Shown here piece by piece: positions 52,093-59,340 of a stretch of DNA of 64,000 nt (the stretch's first letter is position 1; each line of letters opens with the position of its first letter). Below the pieces are notes generated by a model. It was not told the DNA's origin. It saw only the letters and a list, made by a program, of their open reading frames with translations, and did not search any database. This DNA is from UBA11663 sp049616325. GTDB taxonomy: Bacteria; Bacteroidota; Bacteroidia; Flavobacteriales_D; Sanyastnellaceae. The position numbers and the translations under genes were made by a program. Where the stretch lies: contig JBMZHG010000006.1 of NCBI GenBank assembly GCA_049616325.1, positions 1-64,000 on the forward strand. Direction: 5' to 3'.

Positions 52093-52830
52093 CTACCCCA
52101 AGAGGTCGCCGTCGGCAATCTTGGCTTCGATGGCCAGCAAGTCTTCGGGCGTGTCGACGGCCGGAGTGAGGTGGGGGGTCGTCCCCACGTCAATGCGCCA
52201 GCCGTGGTCGAGCCACCGAAGTTGTTCGAGTCTTTCCCGTTGCTCGAGGGGGGTGGGGCTGAGTTGCACCAAGGCTTCCAGCGCCGTGCGGGTGAATCCG
52301 TAGAGCCCCACGTGTTGCAGCCAGGGGCCGTTGCCGTGCGGCAGGGGACTGCGGCTGAACATCAGGGCACGGCCCTTCATGTTGCGCACGACTTTGACGC
52401 GGTGCGGCGAATGAATCTCAGGGTCGGCCGACATGGACTTGGCGAGCGTGACGACCGCAGCGTCGGGCTTGCGCAACAGGTCGGCGAGCTGCCTGATTTG
52501 GTCGGGATGCACAAACGGCTCGTCGCCTTGGATGTTCAAGACTGCGTCAAAGGTGTGTCCCTGCGCTTCGAGGAGCTCGACGGCTTGGTGGCACCGCACG
52601 GTGCCGTTGGTGCAATCTTCGGATGTCATGATCACGTCGCCTCCAAAGTCCCGGACGACGGCCGCGATGCGTTCGTCGTCGGTGGCGACGACCACCTTGT
52701 TGCAGACGTCGGCCTCCTTCACGCGCGTGTACACGCGTTGAATCATGGGCAAGCCGGCGATGGAAGCGAGGGGTTTGCCGGGAAAGCGCGTCGAGGCGTG
52801 ACGCGCGGGAATGACCGCCAAAAAGTTCAT
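52093..52830 (-). CDS. kdsB: 3-deoxy-manno-octulosonate cytidylyltransferase
   Basis: A 245-residue nucleotidyltransferase that activates Kdo with CTP for LPS core synthesis. Motifs: VIPARHASTRFPGKPLASI (the CTP loop), VYTRVKEADVCNKVVVATDD, MTSEDCTNGTVRCHQAVELL, NIQGDEPFVHPDQIRQLADL and HVGLYGFTRTALEALVQLSP, all in family order. Length is normal. It supports a Gram-negative cell with Kdo-containing lipopolysaccharide. The gene lies 27 bases after the TonB-dependent receptor gene. Confidence 0.97.
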   Translation of the reverse strand: MNFLAVIPARHASTRFPGKPLASIAGLPMIQRVYTRVKEADVCNKVVVATDDERIAAVVRDFGGDVIMTSEDCTNGTVRCHQAVELLEAQGHTFDAVLNIQGDEPFVHPDQIRQLADLLRKPDAAVVTLAKSMSADPEIHSPHRVKVVRNMKGRALMFSRSPLPHGNGPWLQHVGLYGFTRTALEALVQLSPTPLEQRERLEQLRWLDHGWRIDVGTTPHLTPAVDTPEDLLAIEAKIADGDLLG

Positions 52831-52857
52831 GTCAGATCGGTAGGTTGCCGTTGCGGG

Positions 52858-55278
52858 CTAGTGAATTTCGTACGTGTAGACCACATTCACAAGCCGCGGC
52901 GATTCAATGGCCAGAGGCCGGATGCTGTACTCCGCGTTGGTCATGTTGCTCACGACCAACGAAAGTTTGTGTGCGTCGGAAAGGGCGTAACCTGCTCGGA
53001 AATCCCAAATCCAAGGCAGCGTCGGGTGGTCTTCCAACCAACCTGACAAGCCCCAGTCGACCACTCCGAGCGATTCGAACACGATCCACGCGGCGTCGAT
53101 GTTTTGGAGGGCGCTTTGGTAGCGAGCGCTGGCGCCCACAAACCAGGGGCCTCGTCGCAATTCGGCGTCAAACCGGACGAGGTGCTGGGAACGGTATTTC
53201 AACACCAGGCCTGCGGTGTCGAGGCTCGTGTTGAGGTAGTTCGTCCCGCCAACCGTGTCCCCGGAAGCGTTGGTGACCACGGAGTAGAGGTAGTCCGGAG
53301 TCAGGCTGACCGGGTTGGTGTAGGTGTAACCGGCGAGCACGTCGAGGGTGGTTTCCCCCCAGCGGGCTCGTCCCATCAAGGACGTTTCCCAGCCGGTGAC
53401 GCGGGAGCGACCCGTGTTCAGGCTTCGGAACCCGTTTCCGGCAAGCGGGTCGGCGAGCGTGCCCCATTGCCCAAACGTGAACTCGATGAAGTCTTCGTAC
53501 TCCTGGAAAAACGCCGCGGCGTCCAAAAACCCTTGAAAGCCCCCGATTTGAACGCCCTGCTTGACGCCGGCTTCGACGTTGACGGCGGTCTCCGGGCGCA
53601 AGGCGTTGTTGGGGTAGACTTGGAGGGGCCCCAGTCCGGTCCGGATGAACTTCTCTGCGATGGTGGGGAAGCGGAACCCTTGGCCCAGGCTCGCGCGAAG
53701 CCACGTGGCCTCGGCCGGTTGAAAGTTGAGGCCGGCACGGAAGACAGGCTTGGAGGCGGTGCTGTCGTTGATGCTGAAGTGCTCGTAGCGCGTCCCGGCC
53801 GAGAGGTTGAGGCGCTCGCCGAGTTTTTGGTCTGCTTGCACGTACGCCGACATGTTGCGGGCGGTGTTCAGCCCGTCCGGGTTCCCGCCCGTGTAAAGCT
53901 GGGCGCGCCCGCGGGTGAGTTGGTGAACGGCCCCAGCGGTCAAGACCAAGCCGTCCAGCCCCCACGATTCGCCGCGTTGTTGCACTTGGTACTCGGAGTA
54001 AAACACGTTGCTGGCGTTGCTTTGGTCGTTGTCGTTTTCGTTGTTGAGGTGCTGCCAGCGGTTGCGGAAACTGTGTTGTGTGCCGCTTGGCGAGAGGTAT
54101 TCGACGTACGGATCGACCGTTCCGACAAGCTGCTTGGTGCGGGTGGCTGCCCCTTCCGAGCTGCCATAAAGGCCCTCGTAGGCCCGTTCCCAAATGAGCG
54201 TGTTGAGCGACTCGCCCTTCTGCCAGTTGGTGTTCAGCCCAAACTTCAACCCCTCAATCCCCGTTTGGCGCCTCCTCAAATTCACGTTGAAACGGGCTTG
54301 CGAGTTGGCGCCCCACCGGTCGACGGTCAGGGGGTTGTAGTTCATCGCCGCCGTGTCAAGGGGAATGCCAAGGCTGTCAGAGTAGATTTCTGGGCCCTTG
54401 AAGCCGTCGTCGCCCAAGACGTTCCCGCCCACCACGATGTCCCATCCGCCGAGTTGTTGGCTATGCAGAAAGCGCAGGTTGCTTTGCTGGAGCGTGCCGT
54501 CCCAGTACTTGCTTTGATCGGCGCTTTGGGGGTCGCTGTAGACGCCGTGCTGCAAGCTCACCCGCGTCAGCGGCCGTGCATCGGGGTAGCGCGTGCGGAT
54601 GTTGATGACCCCGCTCAGGGCGGCGCTGCCGTAGAGAACCGAGCTCGCGCCTTTGATGACTTCGATTTGTTCGAGGTTCTCGAGGGGAAGGAATCCCCAC
54701 GTGGGACGGCCCGCATCGCCGCTCAGGACGGGCAGGTCGTCGACGAGAACCATGACGCGTGATCCGGCGCCGTAGCTGAAACCGCTGCCGCTTCGGATTT
54801 GGGGTTCGCCGTCGACCAAACTCACTCCTGGCGTCTGTTCAATCGCCGTTTCCAGCGACGTGGTGGCCTTGTTTTCCACCAACGTCGGCTTGAGCACCTC
54901 AAGCGACACGGTCACTTCCGAGGCGTTTTGCTCAAACCGCCCGGCCGACACGACGACCAACCCAAGGGCCTCCGCGGCCGATTGCATGACGGGGTTCCAG
55001 GCGACGGTTTGGCCGGCCGCGAGTTCGACCTTGAATTCTTGCTTGGCCATGCCGATGAACGTGCACGTCACGGTGTGCATTCCGGGCTTGAGGGCGAGGG
55101 TGTAGGCCCCGTTGAGGTCGGTGGCGACGGTGGCGACGCCGTTGGTCAGGTACGCGCCAAGGACCGGTTGGCCGGCGCCGTCGAGGACGCGGCCTTGGAC
55201 GGTTTGGCTCCACGCTTCAGAGGAGGCTCCCAAGAGCGCTCCGAGGGCGAGGAGTGTGGCGAGTTGGAGAAGTCGCAT
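52858..55278 (-). CDS. TonB-dependent receptor
   Basis: An 806-residue outer-membrane receptor. Signal peptide (1-25, ending SEAWSQ); a carboxypeptidase-regulatory-like beta-domain (about 26-105, VQGRVLDGAGQPVLGAYLTN); a plug domain (about 115-235) with TAIEQTPGVSLVDGEPQIR and VIKGASSVLYGSAALSGVIN; and a 22-strand barrel ending in VVYTYEIH. The plug resembles receptors for siderophores, vitamin B12 or metal chelates, without the SusC signature, and no SusD gene is adjacent. Ligand unknown. The ATG at 55278 follows TTATTTGG and four bases. The large N-terminal extension possible in this frame has no receptor sequence. Confidence 0.92.
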   Translation of the reverse strand: MRLLQLATLLALGALLGASSEAWSQTVQGRVLDGAGQPVLGAYLTNGVATVATDLNGAYTLALKPGMHTVTCTFIGMAKQEFKVELAAGQTVAWNPVMQSAAEALGLVVVSAGRFEQNASEVTVSLEVLKPTLVENKATTSLETAIEQTPGVSLVDGEPQIRSGSGFSYGAGSRVMVLVDDLPVLSGDAGRPTWGFLPLENLEQIEVIKGASSVLYGSAALSGVINIRTRYPDARPLTRVSLQHGVYSDPQSADQSKYWDGTLQQSNLRFLHSQQLGGWDIVVGGNVLGDDGFKGPEIYSDSLGIPLDTAAMNYNPLTVDRWGANSQARFNVNLRRRQTGIEGLKFGLNTNWQKGESLNTLIWERAYEGLYGSSEGAATRTKQLVGTVDPYVEYLSPSGTQHSFRNRWQHLNNENDNDQSNASNVFYSEYQVQQRGESWGLDGLVLTAGAVHQLTRGRAQLYTGGNPDGLNTARNMSAYVQADQKLGERLNLSAGTRYEHFSINDSTASKPVFRAGLNFQPAEATWLRASLGQGFRFPTIAEKFIRTGLGPLQVYPNNALRPETAVNVEAGVKQGVQIGGFQGFLDAAAFFQEYEDFIEFTFGQWGTLADPLAGNGFRSLNTGRSRVTGWETSLMGRARWGETTLDVLAGYTYTNPVSLTPDYLYSVVTNASGDTVGGTNYLNTSLDTAGLVLKYRSQHLVRFDAELRRGPWFVGASARYQSALQNIDAAWIVFESLGVVDWGLSGWLEDHPTLPWIWDFRAGYALSDAHKLSLVVSNMTNAEYSIRPLAIESPRLVNVVYTYEIH

Positions 55279-55388
55279 AAGGCCAAATAACAACACAATC
55301 CCCCTTCTTCGGCGACGTGTGCAAAACATCCGCCCTCGGGTGTGAATTGCCTTGCGTGAATGGCAGGGTTCGCAATCCCTTTGGCGGA

Positions 55389-56474
55389 ATGAATGAAGCG
55401 TTGGCGTGGATGGGGCTTGCGGCACGGACCGGGTGGGGGGCGGTGGCGGTGCGGCGCGAGGTGGAGCGCGTCGGAGACGTGCGCGAGGCGTGGTGCAGTT
55501 GGGCTCGGGAACATCCGGAAGCGGCGCGGGCTGCGCGTGACCGCGCGGAGGGGTGGCGGGTGCAAACCCTGCAGCTCGGCGCGCAGATCTTGACCCTCGG
55601 GGACCCGCGTTATCCCCCGCTCCTCGCCCAAATCCCGGACCCTCCTCCCGTCCTGTACGCGCTCGGGACCGTGCCGGAAGCGGGGTCGTGGGGTCGCGCC
55701 CTGGCGGTGGTGGGCACGCGTTCGTGCACGGCGCAAGGTGCGACGTGGGCGAAGCGCATCGGGAGAGAATGGACGGAGGCAGGGGGACGGCTTGTGAGCG
55801 GTCTGGCTCGGGGAATCGACGGGCGTGCCCACGCCGGCGCTCTCGAAGGCACGTGCCCCGGCGCGCAGGTGGCTGTCTTGCCGTGCAGCCTGGCGTCGAT
55901 CCACCCTCGCATGCACGTGCTGCTGGCCGAACGCCTCCTCGACGCGGGCGGGCTTCTGGTCTCGGAACAACCGCCCGGCGCGCAGGTGGAGCGCTGGATG
56001 TTTGCTTCGCGGAACCGGATTTTGACGGGGCTGGCGCCGAGCACCGTGGTGGTGCAGAGCCCGGCCCGAGGCGGTTCCCTGATTTCTGCCCGGTGCGCCT
56101 TCGACCAGGACCGAGACGTGTTTGCGTTTTGGCGTGGCGACCGCGGTGCGGCTTGGGCAGGAAACCGCGCGTTGGTGGCGGACGACCTCGCCCGCCCCGT
56201 GCGGGATGTGGAGTCGCTGTGGCGTGCCGTGGCCGACGCGGCACAGGCCCGAGCCTGCGGCGCCTCGTTCCGCTCGCCCGCCCCCAACCCGGCAGGCGTT
56301 CCGGCGGGGTGCCGGGATGTTTGGCAAGCCCTCTCGGCCACGCGACCTGTGTCGTGGCTAGAGTTGAATTCGCGCCTGGGGCTGACCGCTGCGATCCTCG
56401 ACCGGCAACTCTTTACCCTTGAGGTTCAGGGCTGGATTCGTCGCCTGCCGGGCCGGGCGTACCTCCGCGCGTGA
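55389..56474 (+). CDS. dprA: DNA-processing protein DprA
   Basis: A 361-residue protein that loads RecA on single-stranded DNA during natural transformation. An N-terminal helical (SAM-like) domain (about 1-65) leads to the Rossmann-like core with TLGDPRYPPLLAQIPDPPPV, VVGTRSCTAQGATWAKRI, LVSGLARGIDGRAHAGALEG, ASRNRILTGLAPSTVVVQS and SLISARCAFDQDRDVFAF, and a C-terminal winged-helix-like domain (about 300-361, LNSRLGLTAAILDRQLFTLE). The ATG at 55389 fits the family start. The last 62 bases overlap the convergent antiporter gene. Confidence 0.95.
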   Translation: MNEALAWMGLAARTGWGAVAVRREVERVGDVREAWCSWAREHPEAARAARDRAEGWRVQTLQLGAQILTLGDPRYPPLLAQIPDPPPVLYALGTVPEAGSWGRALAVVGTRSCTAQGATWAKRIGREWTEAGGRLVSGLARGIDGRAHAGALEGTCPGAQVAVLPCSLASIHPRMHVLLAERLLDAGGLLVSEQPPGAQVERWMFASRNRILTGLAPSTVVVQSPARGGSLISARCAFDQDRDVFAFWRGDRGAAWAGNRALVADDLARPVRDVESLWRAVADAAQARACGASFRSPAPNPAGVPAGCRDVWQALSATRPVSWLELNSRLGLTAAILDRQLFTLEVQGWIRRLPGRAYLRA

Positions 56475-57891
56475 CGTCCGCCGAGGCTTCGTCCCCACCT
56501 CGCACCGTCGCAGGGCCCGCCGCATTCGCCCCGTCGTCGTCTCCACCGGAAAGGACGGGGACGGAAGGGCGCGGGGCGTTGGGAAGGGCGCCGATGTCGT
56601 GGTCGGCGACGGGCTGGATGCCGCTGCCGTGCTGGATGAGCGCCGCGGTCATCACCAAAGACGTGGCCAAGATGACCACCAAAAGCACGCCTTGGTCGAA
56701 GCCGGCGAAGACGAGCTCTGCGTGCTGGGATTCGATGGCGAAAAACAGCAAGACCGTGATCAGGCCGCGCGGGGCGATGTAGAGCAGCGGGGAAAGGGGC
56801 GTTTGGCGCATGGCCCGAAGCAGGATCAAGCGCACCACGTACAACAGGACGCTGATGACGAGGCCTTGGAACAGGACCTCCAAGTCGAGGAGCACGCCCA
56901 AACTCACCGTCATGCCGAAGAGAACGAAGAAGAACGTCCGGATGACGAAAGCGCTCTCGAGGGTGAGGATGTGAAAGTCGTGGTGAAGGGCCTTCATCCG
57001 GTCGTCCTTGAGCAACTTGCCCGGCCAGCCGTTGGTGATGCCGAGCCAATCTGGGAAGAACAATTTGTGGTTGTTCAGCATCAACCCGAAGATCAGGATC
57101 AAGATGAGCGGGCTGAGGTGGAAGAGTTTTTGGACGGCGTAGATCAAAAGCAACACGGCAATGCTCAAGAAGAGTCGAACCCCGCTTTCGATTTTCTGCA
57201 AGACGTACACCATCAGGTAGGCCACCACCACCGAGATGGCGAGCGTGCTGAGGAGGTTGAAGGCGACGTTGGTCAGGACCTCTCCGCCCGAGGCAGCCTC
57301 TTGGTTTCCAAGCAACAGGTAGAAGGCCATGATGCCGAAGATGTCCGAGAACGTGCTTTCGTAGACCATGAATTCGCGCGAGGCCGGCGACAGCCCACCC
57401 ACGCTCGGAATGATGATGGCGCTGCTCATGATGGAAAGCGGGATGCCGTACACCACGGCGTTGAGCGCAGGCATGTCCAGAAACAGGTGCAAAAAGCCGG
57501 CAATGGCGGCCGTGCTCAGTCCCAAAGCGACCAAGGCGAGCGTGGCGCTGCGCAAAATAAGGGTGAGCTTGTCCTTGCGAAGTTCCAGTTCGAGGGCGGC
57601 TTCGAGGACGATGAAAATCAACCCGACTGTACCGAGCAGTTCCAGCACGAGCCCTTCGAACGGAATCTGGTTGAGCCCCACCATGCTCAGCCCTTGACGA
57701 AGTCCGATGCCCATGGCGATGAGCACGAGCACGCTTGGGATGTTTGTGCGTTTGGCCAGCAAGTTGGCGAAGTAGGACAGGATCACCACGGCGCTGCCGC
57801 CAATCACCAAGCCGTAAGCGTTGATGTCGTCGGCGGAAAGCTCGAGGTCAAGCACAGAGAGCAAGGGGGACATGAAGGTCACGAGGGTCAT
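56413..57891 (-). CDS. Cation/proton antiporter (CPA family)
   Basis: A 492-residue inner-membrane protein with about 12 helices of the Na/H exchanger fold (ALVIGGS-like start, SYFANLLAKRTNIPSVLVLI, LIFIVLEAALELELRKDKLT, IMSSAIIIPSVGGLSPASRE, and YIAPRGLITVLLFFAIESQH). The transported cation (Na or K) cannot be told. After the last helix, residues from about 420 form a charged Gly/Asp/Pro-rich tail, much of it in the region that overlaps dprA on the other strand. It follows rseP by 10 bases. The ATG at 57891 is chosen; an ATG six codons later is possible. Confidence 0.88.
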   Translation of the reverse strand: MTLVTFMSPLLSVLDLELSADDINAYGLVIGGSAVVILSYFANLLAKRTNIPSVLVLIAMGIGLRQGLSMVGLNQIPFEGLVLELLGTVGLIFIVLEAALELELRKDKLTLILRSATLALVALGLSTAAIAGFLHLFLDMPALNAVVYGIPLSIMSSAIIIPSVGGLSPASREFMVYESTFSDIFGIMAFYLLLGNQEAASGGEVLTNVAFNLLSTLAISVVVAYLMVYVLQKIESGVRLFLSIAVLLLIYAVQKLFHLSPLILILIFGLMLNNHKLFFPDWLGITNGWPGKLLKDDRMKALHHDFHILTLESAFVIRTFFFVLFGMTVSLGVLLDLEVLFQGLVISVLLYVVRLILLRAMRQTPLSPLLYIAPRGLITVLLFFAIESQHAELVFAGFDQGVLLVVILATSLVMTAALIQHGSGIQPVADHDIGALPNAPRPSVPVLSGGDDDGANAAGPATVRGGDEASADVTRGGTPGPAGDESSPEPQG

Positions 57892-57901
57892 GCCCGCAAA
57901 A

Positions 57902-59230
57902 TCACCCAAATCCGCCAGTAAACAAACGCCAGAAGTCGTTTCCAAGGGCGAACACCATGAGGGACAAGAGGAGGACAATGCCGATCATTTGGGCCCGCTC
58001 GAGGAATTTCTCGGAGGCGGGACGCCCGGCAACCATTTCGTACAACGTGAACATCACGTGCCCGCCGTCGAGGGCCGGAATCGGCAGCAGGTTCATGAAC
58101 GCCAGGATGAGCGAGAAGAAGGCGGTGTTGCGCCAAAAAATCTCCCAGTCCCAGCCCGCGTCGAAGATGCTTCCGAACGTGACGAGGCTGCCCACTTGCG
58201 AGGCGCCGCTCTTGGTGAACAGGAAGCGCATCGAGCGCACGTAATCCTGAAGCGTTTCCCAGGCCGTGGTGAACCCGGCGCCGAGGGAGGCGACGACGCC
58301 GTATTCGAGGTGCGTCGTGGGGAACATGTCCGCGTAATGCGAGGCGGGTTGCACGAAGAAGCCGAGGCTGCCTGCGCTGTCCGGGACCGCGTCGAGGGTG
58401 AGTTGCCGTCCGTCGCGCTCGACGTTCAGGCGCACGGGCGTCTCGGGGTGGGACTGAATCGCCTCCCGAACTGTTTCGAAGTAGGGCAACGTCATGTCGC
58501 CGACGGACAGGATGCGGTCGCCGACCTCCAATCCCGCCACGGCCGCTCGGCTGTCGGGCGCGACTTCGGCAATTTCGCACGGGTAGAGGAGGGAGAACGG
58601 GCGGCGAATGCCTTCGTCGATGAAGGTTTGGCCGAGTTCCTTTTCGAGTTCCAACGACACCATCTTTCCGTCGCGCAGCACGTCAACCTGCGTGACCCGG
58701 TTGTTGAAGCCCTCCATGCGCAAGTCGCTGTAATAGAGGAGCGTTTCGCCGTTGTAGCCCAAAACCCGGTCGCCGTCCTGAAAGCCCAGCGCTTCGAGGG
58801 CGGGGTCGACGTTGACGGGGTGTTCGTTGGCGAGTTTGGTTTCTCCCCAGAAGTACAGCACGCCGCTGTAAATCACGAATCCGAGCACCAAGTTCACGAG
58901 GATCCCTCCCAACATGATGATGAGACGCTGCCACGCCGGCTTGGAACGGAACTCCCAAGGCTGGGGCGGTTGCGCCATTTGCTCCGTGTCCATGCTCTCG
59001 TCGATCATGCCGCTGATCTTGACGTAGCCGCCGAGCGGGAGCCACCCGATGCCCCATTCCGTCTCGCCGATCTGCTTTTTGAACAGCGAAAAACCGGGGT
59101 TCATGAACAGGTAAAACTTCTCGACGCGCGTTTTGAAGGCGCGGGCGGCCCAGTAGTGGCCGAGTTCGTGAAGCACCACGAGGATGGACAAACTCAGCAA
59201 GAGCTGGGCGGCTTTGATCAGTGCAACCAT
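57902..59230 (-). CDS. rseP: RIP (site-2) metalloprotease RseP
   Basis: A 442-residue intramembrane zinc protease. The active-site helix near the N-terminus has LSILVVLHELGHYWAARAF (HExxH), the adjacent beta-hairpin FLFNPG-like segment reads YLFMNPGFSLFKKQIGETEW, a PDZ domain includes IAEVAPDSRAAVAGLEVGD (a second, weaker PDZ lies before it), and the third metal ligand is in LLPIPALDGGHVMF. RseP cleaves anti-sigma factors and signal-peptide remnants in the inner membrane. It is divergent from PBP1A and upstream of the antiporter gene. Confidence 0.95.
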   Translation of the reverse strand: MVALIKAAQLLLSLSILVVLHELGHYWAARAFKTRVEKFYLFMNPGFSLFKKQIGETEWGIGWLPLGGYVKISGMIDESMDTEQMAQPPQPWEFRSKPAWQRLIIMLGGILVNLVLGFVIYSGVLYFWGETKLANEHPVNVDPALEALGFQDGDRVLGYNGETLLYYSDLRMEGFNNRVTQVDVLRDGKMVSLELEKELGQTFIDEGIRRPFSLLYPCEIAEVAPDSRAAVAGLEVGDRILSVGDMTLPYFETVREAIQSHPETPVRLNVERDGRQLTLDAVPDSAGSLGFFVQPASHYADMFPTTHLEYGVVASLGAGFTTAWETLQDYVRSMRFLFTKSGASQVGSLVTFGSIFDAGWDWEIFWRNTAFFSLILAFMNLLPIPALDGGHVMFTLYEMVAGRPASEKFLERAQMIGIVLLLSLMVFALGNDFWRLFTGGFG

Positions 59231-59234
59231 GGCG

Positions 59235-59242
59235 CAAAGGTA
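59235..59242 (-). promoter_or_regulatory. Candidate -7 element of rseP
   Basis: TACCTTTG on the minus strand, a perfect TAnnTTTG match, then CGCC and the ATG at 59230. On the other side of the gap, CATCTTGG at 59329-59336 precedes the PBP1A ATG by the same four bases. Confidence 0.6.
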
Positions 59243-59340
59243 CGTGTCCGGTCCCGCGCCCGAGAGCAATTCACGCGCCGGTGCTCACAACGAATTCAAA
59301 GGGGGCCTTTGCGAGGCCCGCGGCGTTGCATCTTGGACCC

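Noticed and set aside
55279..56244. A 322-residue N-terminal extension of the TonB-dependent receptor
   Set aside because: The extension lies antisense to dprA and is low-complexity Arg/Pro sequence, while a good signal peptide starts at 55278.
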